Below, in pieces: positions 22,724 through 32,865 of a stretch of 64,000 bases of DNA; the first letter of the stretch is position 1; the number at the start of each line of letters is the position of its first letter. The position numbers and the translations under genes are program-made. The notes under the pieces are model-generated. The model was not told the DNA's origin. It ran no database searches and saw only the letters and a program-made list of their open reading frames with translations. The DNA lies in assembly GCA_016858145.1 (NCBI GenBank), contig JAEHOE010000134.1:124001-188000 (forward strand), in the 5' to 3' direction. This DNA comes from Edaphochlamys debaryana (taxonomy: Eukaryota > Chlorophyta > Chlorophyceae > Chlamydomonadales).

Positions 22724-25700
22724 TCAGGCCTCCTGCGGCGTAGCGGGTGCTGCTGCCTCCGTGCCCGGCCGCGTCCCTGCCACCGCTGGGGGTGCGGCCC
22801 CCGCACTGCTGACGGCGCTCAGGCGCGTTGCAATCACCACCGCCAGCTCCCCCTTGCGCTCTCCAGCGCCGCCGACCGCTGGGGCGGCCATGAGCAGGCT
22901 CAGCTCCACGTCCCCCTGCCCCGCGCTCAGCTGGGGCGCCGACTCGCGAGCCGTAAAGCCCCGGGCAGGGCCCGGCGCAGCCGCCTCCGCGGCGGCCGCC
23001 TCGAGCAGCACCGCCGCCGTAACCACACCTGCGGCTGGCTCCTCCGCGACAGGGTCAGCCTCTGGAATGCTTGTCGCATGAGGCGTCTGCGGCGGCAGCG
23101 ACGCGGCCTCGGGCCGGTCAGGTCGAGGCTGTGCGATAGCACTGCTGCCGGACGTGACCGTAGCCGTAGCCGTGGCGGTGGCGGTGGCGGTGGCGTGGGC
23201 GTGGGCGGTGGGGCCATCCCGGCCGTTGCCGCTGCGGCCAGCGTCCTCTCTCGGACCACCGGCAGGGGGAGCGGCGGCAGCGCCGGCGCTGACACCGCCA
23301 CTCGCGGCGACAATCGCATGCGGACCTGCGACCAGGTCCGTCACCGTCACCGCCACCGCCGCCGAGGTGTCGACGCCGTTGGGGGCGTGGCGGCCGCTGA
23401 CGTCGCGGCTGGCGGCGCCGGCCGTGCCGAGGGCGGCAGTGATGATCACATTTGCTCCCGACGTGTTGTCTCGAGAGGACGAGGCCGAGGGGCCGCGGCC
23501 GGGCAGGGCGTGCAGGAGCGACTGGGTGCTGCCGCTGAGGAGGGGCGCGAGGCCGGACGGCGCCTGACCAAGGCCGGCAGCCTGGCCCGGCCTGGGCGAA
23601 AGGAGCGGGCTGTTCGACATGGCCGGGCTGGCCGGGCCCCAGACTGCCTGCGGACTGCCGACAACCGGGCCCGGGTTGGCTTCCTTCTTGGCAGGGGCCG
23701 CACCGGCGCTGGGGCCGGGCCCGTGGGCAGCACCCGTGGGCACAACGGGCGCGCCGGCCGTGGCAACCGTGCCGTGCCCCGATCCGGACGGGTTGTTGCT
23801 CAGACCCGACGCGGACCGATCGACCTGGCCCGAGGCCCACTTGGGGAACGCCATGAGCACTTGGAGTAGGGTCCGGTGGCTGACGCGGCTGATGGGCGTG
23901 TCTCTGTCCCTGTCTCTGTCCCTGTCCCTGTCGCCGCCGCCGAGGGTGGCTCGGGCGGCGTCCAGGCTCGGCTGAGGGTAGGGCGCGACGCCGGGCGGCG
24001 GCGCGCCGCGCTGCAGTGCAGGGCCGGCGCCGGTCGAGCCCGCGGACTCGAAGGCCGAGCCCACGCGCGCGGCTTCCCGGCTGCGGCGGTAGCTGTTGGC
24101 GACAGAGAGGGTCGACATGGAGTCCATGGAGGCGCCTGCGCCCCTAGCGAGGCCCTGAACGCCCCACTGGAACTCGCTGCTGTAGGTCTGGGGCGCGTGC
24201 GCAGACGCCCCCGCCGCCGCCCGGCCCTCCGTGGCGCTGGCGGCGCCGCCGCGTGCGCCGGCGGGGCCGGCATCGGTGGCGGCGTGGGCGCGGGCGAGGG
24301 CCAGGGAGGAGGCGGCGGCGTCGAGCGTCGAGACCGGCGCGGAGTGGGCGACGGGGGTGTCGAAGCCGGACACGCCCACGGGGATGAGCACGGTGGCGGG
24401 ATCGCGGGACGGCGGCGGGGGGCCCACGGGGTCCCGCTCCAACCAGAAAGTCTCCTGCGGGGACGGATCCGTACGTGGGGCGCAGTCAGGAGAAGGTTGT
24501 TCAATCCAGACTCGCTCTCTCACGGCTGGGTGCTCGCTACCTCGCTTCGCCTTCACCCCTGTACGTCCGTCCGCCTTGCTCGCCTTGTCCACCTGCCCCG
24601 AATTCCTTGGCCTCCCTCCCATGCTCACCCCCGCTCTGGCACCCCCCTCCGCCCCCGCCCCCCGGCCCCACCTGGTAGCCCTTGCCCTTGAGCGCCACCA
24701 GGACCCGGCTGACACGCCCATAAACTACACACACGCTCTGGCACCCCCCTCCGTCCCCGCCCCCCGGCCCCACCTGGTAGCCCTTGCCCTTGAGCGCCAC
24801 CAGGCCGCGCGGCGTCAGGCGGAAGCGCTCGGCGCTGGCGCACCTGCGTAGCAGCTCCGCGGTGCCGGCAGAGACCTGGAGGCGGGGGGGTGGTGGAGGC
24901 GGGAAGAGAGGGGGTGAGTGGGTCAGAGGGGGTGAGAGGGTCAGAGGGGGTGAGAGTGGCGCGGGCAGAGGTGTGGATGGGCAAACGCTGGAGCAGTTAG
25001 GCGGCAGCCCCTGGCACTACTGGCGCGCTCCCGCCCACCCCACCTGGACGCGCATGCTCTCCGAGGTGCTCTCGAGACGGGAGGCGAAGTTCTGGAGTGG
25101 AGCGGGGAGGAGGGGAGGAGGGGCGGCGTCGAGTGATTGGCAGGACAGGGGCGTTAAGGTGTTGGGGTGCTGGGGTGCACCGGGGGTGGGTGAGCAGCCC
25201 AGCGCAATGCACACCCAAGGCCCCGCCATCCACTCACCACTGTGTCGCCAAAGAGGCTGCGGCCAAGAGGAGGGCGCGGAGGGCGGAGGGCGGATTGGGT
25301 CAGCACTTGAGGGACCAAACCCAGTTGCTGTTTCGCTCCCGCTATCTCGCTCCCCCTATCTCGCGCGTGCTCTCTGGTGTGGCCCCAGGCCAAAGCACTC
25401 ACCAGTACCGAGGCATCTTGCGCCCAATCACGGCGGCGGCAGCGGGGCCTGCGGTCAGGAGGGCAGCGCAGGGGGCCTCCGAGCCTCAGCCACTGTGCTC
25501 CACGCCCCTACAGGTCACATACTGAGCGCCCTTCCTCCCACCATTCCTTGACCCCAGCCATGCACACGGCAGCTGCGCCTGCTGCCAAGACCCCCGGCTG
25601 CCGCGGCCTCACTCCGCCCCAGCCCCCGCTTCCAGCGCCCTCCCAGCCCTCCCCCACCCCACCGCTCGCGATGCCCACTCGGATGCGCAGCGCGTGCCCC

Positions 25701-28700
25701 CGGTAGCTCCCGTGCGCCGCCGCCGCCGCCAGCATGTCGGCCGCCATGTGCGCCACGCGCTCGGCGGCGGCCTCGGGCGGCTCCGCCACAGGGCAGCCGC
25801 CCACCGCCATGAAGGCATCGCCTGGAAGGTTGGTGGGGCAGGGGCCGAGGGATTGGGCGGGATTAAGTCGAGAGACGAGGCGGAGGGATTGAGGCACACA
25901 TGCACCGCGCAGAGGCATGCCGAGGGATGGGAAGGGCGGCGTGCTGTGCAGCAACCTGCTCCACGCGCCCCGTGTCCGCAGCCCCAGGCCAGGCCCCGCC
26001 CCGACACCTTCGGTGAGGCAGGGGCGGTCCCTGAGGAGGGGCAGCAGCTCCCTGGTTCTCGAGCCCCTGCTCCCATGTCCCAGCCCCTGTTGGACCGTGG
26101 CCCGTTCTCGTGCTGCGACGCCCATCCGCCCTGCCCCCCCAAGGGCCTCACCAATGGTCTCCACCTTGTAGCAGCCGTTCCGCTCCACGGCCTCGTCGAA
26201 GGCGCAGTAGAGCGTGTTGAGCATGTCCGCCACCTGGGGGGGGGGGGGCGTGGGCGGGACATGGCAGCGACGGCCGGGGGGGAATGCGGTGAGTGGGTCA
26301 CGTGCGGAGCGGCCGAGAACGAAATGCACCCGCCCCTTGCTGTGCAGCCACGTCCTCGAGCCACGTCCTCGAGGTGTCCCCCAGCAAGACTCCACCCCCT
26401 GCAGCCCCCCTCTCTAGCTTTCGCTCTGGACCTCGGTGCGCATCGGGGTGCGGCTGGCTGCCGCCATGCCATCTGGGCTATCCAGACTCTACCTCGTCCA
26501 AGAGCACCCCTGCAGCCCTTCACCCCCTCCCCCACCTCGATGGGCCGCAGCGCCGACGCCAGCGACGTGAAGCCGCACACGTCCGAGAACACGATGGACA
26601 CCGAGTCGAACTCCTCGCTGAAGTTCTTGCCCTGTTGGGGGGAAGGGGGTTTGGGTGCTTTCCCGCACGCGCCCTTAAACGCACACAGGCCGCCGTTTCC
26701 TAGCCAATGCATAACTGTCCTCCGCTCGCCCCCCTTCTCCATCGCCCGCCCCGCCCCACCCCGCCTCCCCGCTCCCGCTCTCCTTCCCGCACCCGCCCCG
26801 CTTCAGTTCTTAAAAACAAAGGATTGGCACACACCTGCTGCAGCGGGCGCAGCACCTTGGCCGGGAACATGGCCCTCAGCAGCGCGCAGTGGCGCTGGCG
26901 GTTCACCAGCAGGCCCAGCAGCAGCGCCGACAGCACGAAGGAGCCCGCCACCACCAGCGCCAGCATGCCTTGGGCCCAGCTGCGAGGGGTGAGGGGGGTG
27001 AGGTAGGGGGCGGGGTGAGGGGGAGGGTGAGGGGCAGGGTGAGGGAGAGAGTGAGGGGGAGGGGGGCGTTACGTTGACGGGGGATTGCGGCAGCCGGTAA
27101 GGGGGCCAGGGGATTGGAAGGACCTACAAGCGGTGCGTGGTGGTTTAACGTTGTGAGCGGTTCCAGGTGCTGGCCCCTGTGCAAACCGTCAGCAGCTTCC
27201 GTCCCGCCCCCCACAACACACACCAGCGACGGTTGCTTTGTTTTGCGGTTCCGGGTTCGCCTTGCTGCCTGCTTGCTCGCCGCTTACTATACACACTGGT
27301 GCCTGGTTATCGCGCATCAACCCGAGCATTCAAACACACCAGCGACCTCGTCCGACTCACCCCGGCTCCCAGCCCCCCGCCTTCCCCAGGTACAGCCTCC
27401 ACACGGTGTTGGGCAGCTGCGCGTCCACCTGCACGCAGGCGTCCGGGCGGCCGCAGGCGGAGGCCGCGGAGGCCGCCAGCAGCGTCTCGTTGCCGGGGTC
27501 GGGGCCCAGCAGCCGAGTCAGGCGCCAGGGGCCCTGCGGGGCGGCGCGGGGGAGGGGCGGGAGTCCTCGTTGATGGCCGCCATGAGGAGTGAACGGGAGT
27601 GTGTCGCCAGTGCCGCAGGAGGGTGGGGGGCCGGGGCAGGAGGCGGGGTGTTTGTCGCTGAGCGGGATGGCGGGGCAGGGGTGCCGGCTGCAGGGATGTA
27701 AAGGGCTGCTCGTGCAAGCCAGGGAAATGTAGCCGTGGCAGAAAGTCGGCCGGGCAGAGGGTGCGAAACCCGAAAGACCCAAGGCACGTGCGTGTCTGTG
27801 CCGGCTCAGCTGCACATAGCGCTGCCGTACTCACGTGCTGGCTGAGTCGCTGCATCCGCGCATCCACTCCCTGCAGGGGCGGGGCCGGGGGAAGGGGCGG
27901 ATATGACAGCAGAAAGGAGGAGTGCCCGGGTTGATGGGCGCTTAGTCGAGGACACGCGCAACCCCGGCCGCCCGCGAGCGCGAGACCTCTCGAAGGTGGC
28001 GACACGCCCTACCCCCAACCTAACTCTGCCATACTCCGAAAATCACCCCCATTGCCCCCCTCCCTCCCCCCCCCACCTGCAGCAGCCCGTCCAGCCGCGC
28101 CACGCAACCCAGGACCTGGCCCACGCGTGCCAAAACACACACGCCTTCCCCCTCCCTTCCCCCCCTCCCCACCCCCCACCTGCAGCAGCCCGTCCAGCCG
28201 CGCCACGCCCTGCGCGAAGCCCCAGAAGCGGGTGCGTGTGTCGGGGTCCCAGCACAGCCCCTCGGGGCAGGGGAAGGTTGAGACGTTGGCGCCGAAGGCC
28301 TCGTCGGCGCTCGAGTTGGCGATGTACACTGCACGTGCGGTGGAAGGAAAGGGAAGCAGGGGCAGCGGTCGGTGCGTCTGCTGGCTGCGAGCTTCGTGTC
28401 GGGGGCTCCCACCTCTTGCAGTGTACCGGTTACGTCCTTGCAGAAAGCAGTTGGCCCCACGTGCTAACACCCTCGTCCCCTCTGTCCCCCGACCCACCCG
28501 GGAAGCGCATGATGACCCCCAGGCCCCCTTGCAGCAGCGCGTAGGGCCCCGCAACGGTCAGGTTGCGCAGGCTGCGGGGTTGCGAGGGAGAGGGGGCGAG
28601 AGGGGTGAGAGGGGGAGAGGCTTAGGAGCGTTGTCAGGTTGGGGCACACCCGGCCGCTGACCAGCGACAGATCGCGCAGCCTCTTGTCCTCCCCTTCCCC

Positions 28701-30746
28701 CGCCGCCCCAATCGCCCGCACCGCATGGCCTTCAGCGAGTCGTCACGACGGCTGGCGTCTGCATGGTGGCAGGTGGTCAAGGGGGCATGCAGGGGGCACG
28801 GGAGATTTGGATAAGGTTCGGGGTGTCCTGCTGCCTCTGCAGTCTGCGACCCTCTCCCCTGACCCCCTACTCGACTAGTTGTACACAAAAAGCACCCGTC
28901 TCCACCCCTTGCAACCCTCCCCCTCAGCCCAGCCACCCACCCGCCAGGAGGTCGTGTCCCAGCGCCTGCGCGTTGCCCTGCAGCGGGTACACCGCCTGCA
29001 CCACTCCGCCGGGCGCCAGCTGCACGCTGGAGATGGTGCCGGGGGCGATCTTGGGGGGAGGGGCGGGGGTGGCAGTTTGAAGGAGGGAAGCTAAGGCGGC
29101 GGCCGGCCCGATGCGCACGGAGGAGAGGGGGCCCACAGGGGGGCAGGGGTGAGGGGCGCAGGGGCACGGCTGAGGCGGCTACGGCGGCAGCTCGGGCGCA
29201 GCAGGCGCGCCAAGAACCCCGCCCACCCCTTGGCGCTACCGTTTCCCATCCTGCGCTCCCACCCAGCCCCTCAACCCCGCCCTGCGCAGCCCCTGTGCCC
29301 CATACCCCCGGCCCCTGCCCCCCGCGGCCCCAGCCCCCCAGCCCCCGAGCCCCCTTGTCACACACCCGCGACAGCAGGCGCGCCGCCACCCAGCCGAACT
29401 GCGCCTGTACCACCGGGAAGCGGGGGTCCTGCTGGATCACGATCTCCAGTGCCACCGTGGGGCTGAAGGCCTGCGAGGGCAGCGCGTGTGGTGGGGCGTG
29501 GGGGGAACGGAAGGGGCGTGGAGCCGCCACGCCTGCAGCAAGGGTTCCCTGACCCGTCCCAAACCGCCCCATCACTCGCATGTCCCTACGCCGCTGCTCT
29601 CCCCCCGCCTCTCGCTCGGCCTCCCCCACTCCGGGCCTCCACCTCGGTCCCCGCCCACCTGCGCCAGTTGCAGCTCGATGTGCCGAGCCGCGTCAGCCGC
29701 GAGCTCCGCAGCCACACCTGGGTGAGAGCGGGCGGGAAGAGGGGGGCGGGCGTGGGGGCGCGCGGGCGGGGCTCCGGGTTCCCTGTAGCTATAGGGTCAG
29801 GGCTCAAGGGTAGGGCTTCGCGGGAGAGGTCCTGGGTGATGGGCCCTCATCACCACCAGACCCTCCGCCCCTCCTCGGCCTCGTCTTGGTGCGCCGTAGC
29901 GGTGACATGCCACGGCCCAGTCCCCAGGCCCTTAACTCAGCACTCTAACCCCTGCCTGTATCCCAAGATCAACAGGGCCCCCATGCCACCCCACCAGAAC
30001 TCGTGACCGTCCCCACGCCGTCACGGCCCGCGCCTTGCGCCCGCGCTCCCGCCCCGCCCGGCCCCGCCCACCTCGCTGCACGTCCTTGTAGTCCTGAGTC
30101 GCCGCCAGGACGCCCCACACGCCTAAACCCACGCAAATTGTAAATACGAGGAGCGGCCACAGCACCACGGAGGGCGCCGAAGTGACGACCTCCCGGAGGA
30201 CCTGTAGCGCGGGACAGCATGTGCGGGTTGAGGCGGTGGGGTAGGCGGGCCGGGGCGGGGGGGGGGGGCTGCCCGCAGTCCCCAGTCGACACGATCGGGG
30301 CGGGCGAGAGGCTAGCGCTGCGATGGCGCTCTTAAGGAGTGCGCTGCGTGCATGGTCATGCGTGTGCTCCAGCCTAAAAAGCCAGGACCACATGGTGGTG
30401 TCATGGTCAGCTAACTCATCATCGTTACTCCTTCTACGCCTCTCCCTCTTAAGAGGCCCCTCACCGTCCTGCTCCAGGGAGTCCGCAGCCAAGCGAGCCG
30501 TGCCCCTTCCGGCTGCTCATAAAGACGCAGGCTTTGTGGACTCGCGAAGTCAATCTGGCAGGCGACCGGAGAGGCTGACCGTGTATACGTGCGGAGCCTC
30601 GACGTCGAGGGAACAGTCGCAAGGTGCTGCCCAGACTCAAAGTGGCCCCTGCGAGTTGCCGTGGCCTGCCGGTCGAGACCAAGGTTTTGCAGGGCAGCCT
30701 CTTCCACCGAGTCCAGCGGTGGAGACAGATGACTGTAGCTCGCCAT
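22724..30746 (-). CDS. Receptor guanylyl cyclase with CHASE-like ectodomain
   Basis: Single-chain membrane cyclase of about 1,193 residues, predicted to make cGMP as a homodimer. TM1 is at about 106-127. The CHASE-like ectodomain (to about 380) has LAPGGVVQAVYPLQGN, GHDLLAG and CPEGLCWDPDTRTRFWG. TM2 is at 388-410, then signalling helix LLRAMFPAKVLRPL. The class III catalytic domain is at 434-617. It has metal Asps in FSDVCGFTSL and IGDAFMAV, guanine-selecting Glu in YKVETIG and Cys in YCLFGDTV, and the N-x3-R pair in NFASR. A 576-residue low-complexity tail includes an Arg-Asp run. The N-terminal exon is uncertain; I chose ATG 30746 because its frame joins a good donor at 30464. Exons (5' to 3'): 30746-30465, 30201-30072, 29717-29659, 29470-29366, 29049-28941, 28758-28722, 28571-28498, 28328-28180, 27870-27835, 27533-27361, 26979-26835, 26631-26536, 26233-26152, 25821-25663, 25448-25403, 25256-25238, 25091-25044, 24875-24774, 24454-22724. 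Confidence 0.87.
23897..23934 (-). repeat. In-frame Arg-Asp microsatellite in cyclase tail
   Basis: A six-base CTGTCC/CTGTCT repeat on the plus strand encodes alternating Arg-Asp (RDRDRDRDRD) in the C-terminal tail of the guanylyl cyclase. A second simple repeat near 23171-23212 encodes Ala-Thr alternation. Both preserve frame because the unit is six bases long. Confidence 0.85.
24632..24804 (-). repeat. Tandem duplication of an exon end with its splice donor (102-base offset)
   Basis: Bases 24734-24804 and 24632-24702 are near-identical 71-base copies. The first contains the 3' end of the cyclase exon coding VALKGKGYQ plus its donor and intron start; the second lies wholly within the following intron and carries a second intact exon tail and donor. 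Only a C/T difference and the outer flanks distinguish them. Confidence 0.85.
28072..28208 (-). repeat. Second exon-end/donor duplication in the same gene (103-base offset)
   Basis: Bases 28175-28208 hold the last bases of the exon coding ARLDGLLQ with its GTGGGG donor. Bases 28072-28105 inside the next intron repeat them almost exactly. The arrangement matches the duplication at 24632-24804 in the same gene. Confidence 0.8.
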
Positions 30747-32865
30747 CACGGCTATGCTTTGGGAGGCGCGCTCAGTTATCGACCGCGCATTGCGCTGACG
30801 GATGGGGCGAAGCTGCGGTGCGTTGTGAGCATGAACTGCAGAGGCGGCATTGTGGAAGCTACCGTAACTATGGAGCGGTGAGTTAACCTCGTGCTTGTCG
30901 ACGGGTGCTTGACGGGGGTACTTGGTACGGGATGCGTGCCAGTCGATGTGGGCCCCTGGCCCCAAATTCCGTTTTGTCTCGAAACCCACCCCGGATCGAC
31001 TCGCACTCATGGGGGCCCTGGTTGGACAGCCCCACAACTTGGATTAGAGTCACCGAGTCTGCTTCCGCGACTCTGGCAGGCGCCAGGCGCATCGGACATT
31101 AGGACCTGAACACATGGTGCTTCCGTGCTTGGCGGTTCTTTCTCTGCTCCTGGACTGCACGGCCTTCCTGCCTGGGCCGTGGGCCTCCCAGAGCGGGGCT
31201 GGGTAGGGGGCAGGCTGCTCGGCGACGCCCTTGCACGGGCCGGCAACATGGGGCATCATGCGATCGGCGCTTCAAACCGGGAGGGTGCGGTTCCCCGCTG
31301 GGCTTCCCCTCCACACGCCCCGCTCGGCCCCCTCGCCCCTCTTCGCCAGCCTGCAAGCGGGCGGTGTGCTGGCGCCACTGCTTGCACCTGGAGTGGGGCC
31401 AGTGGCAGGGGCAGAATGTGGTGGGCCGGAGGTGGGGATGCGGGCGATCACGACCAAGCCCCCCCCCCTCTTCCAGGCTGGCCTCACTGAAGAAGCACCA
31501 AGCCTTCTTCTTACAGCTCACTTTTCGGGCCCAGAACCAGAAGCACCCCACCCCAGAAGCCACGCAGCATCAGCCACGTGAAGCGCACCAGGGGTATTTC
31601 GTCATCTCCGCCTCTGCCGTGAGTGTTGGGCCGCCGTGGCATTTCCAGCCTGCTCTTGCCACGCCCTCCGCTGCTGCCAAGCTCGCGACGGCACCGCCAG
31701 CCTGCGCTTGCCACGCCCCTCCGCCGCCAGTCCTCGGCCTGCCGGGTCCCCTGCGGATGCCATGGGAACCCGCCCGCCTGGTCTACTCAGGGGCGGCGCC
31801 AGTTGTAATTCAAGCCTCAAGGGACATGTTGCAAAGGTTCCATCACCCTTACAGCGAGATACCTCCCAGTGGGATCAACAGTCAGCATCACATGGGCTCG
31901 CGGGCTGGGCCCGGGAAGCAACTTGAGGCGACCCTTTCCTCCCAAGAAAGCCGCTGCGCAACGGGGGCTCAGCCCAAGGCATCGACACCATGCTCTCCAT
32001 ATCTCCCATCGCTCTTGAATGAGAGCCGTTCTTGTCTTCTCGACCCCACCAAGTCCAGCCGGCGCTGACCACTGGCTGATGAGGCTTGGGGACTCAAGTG
32101 GTTGTCAAGCTCCATGGAGGTGGCCACCTCCTACCTCGCTCAAGCCGATGACGGAGCCCATACACGAGTGCGCGCACACACGCACAACAGTGTACCCCAC
32201 CCCGATAACACACAGCAACTAAGATATGTGAGGGATGCAGAGATAGGTTGTGGGGACAAAACATGCGTGGATTCGGCAGGACTGATGTAAAACGGCCCAG
32301 AAGGCACGGGAAAAGGGCCGAGCCGCCACACCCCTTGCCGCCAACAGCCGCGTACACTGCTGAGGAAGAATCCGCCTCAGCCACGGGCCACACGTTGAGG
32401 CATTTATGTATGCAAGATTCACATGTCGTACTGGCTCCCTAAGAAGCTATGGACGAGCCGCATGCACCTTCCCAAGAATTGGCGCTAGAGTATGAAGGCT
32501 TTGTAACCGCAGAATAACCCCAGCAACCCCGAAACTTGCACGATACAACCCTGCAGGCGATGTAGCCGCAATGGGAAAGATCCCCCGAGGGCATGCGTGT
32601 GCCAAACAACGGTGATTAGCTAGAACGACACGCTCACAAACCCTAGACCTGGCTACGCAGGCATGTGCTATGTATGGCTAGCCTAGACAGGTATGGACGT
32701 CTACGGACTCTCCCGAAGGTGTACGGGCATGTACGACTCTCTGTGTGCTTCTAAGTGTGCATCTCTATCCCGAGGTGCCGGAAACTGTTCTAAGCAGGGG
32801 TTCCCCTGGTTTCTAACCGTACCGCGTGGCTGAGCAGTGGGGCACTGGGGCTAGGCGCCAACCTC
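30747..32865. other. Intergenic upstream of guanylyl cyclase and downstream of the solute-binding cyclase
   Basis: About 2.1 kb with no recognised exon. It should contain the promoter of the guanylyl cyclase and the 3' UTR of the next minus-strand gene. If the ATG at 30746 is wrong, more 5' coding sequence could lie here, since the same frame stays open to about 31037. An imperfect direct repeat (GCCTGC[TG]CTTGCCACGCCC) occurs near 31648 and 31701. A 234-codon plus-strand frame at 31364-32068 has no recognisable features. Confidence 0.35.

Noticed and set aside
30072..30393. Alternative start of the guanylyl cyclase at ATG 30393 reading straight through to TM1
   Set aside because: The frame passes through a polypyrimidine tract and a clear CTACAG acceptor before 30201 and would add a proline run. 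The spliced model from 30746 uses a good GTGAGG donor. Kept as a live alternative only.
31364..32068. 234-codon plus-strand frame
   Set aside because: Lies in a repeat-containing intergenic stretch; no motif, no supporting splice sites and no similarity to any other gene in the window.
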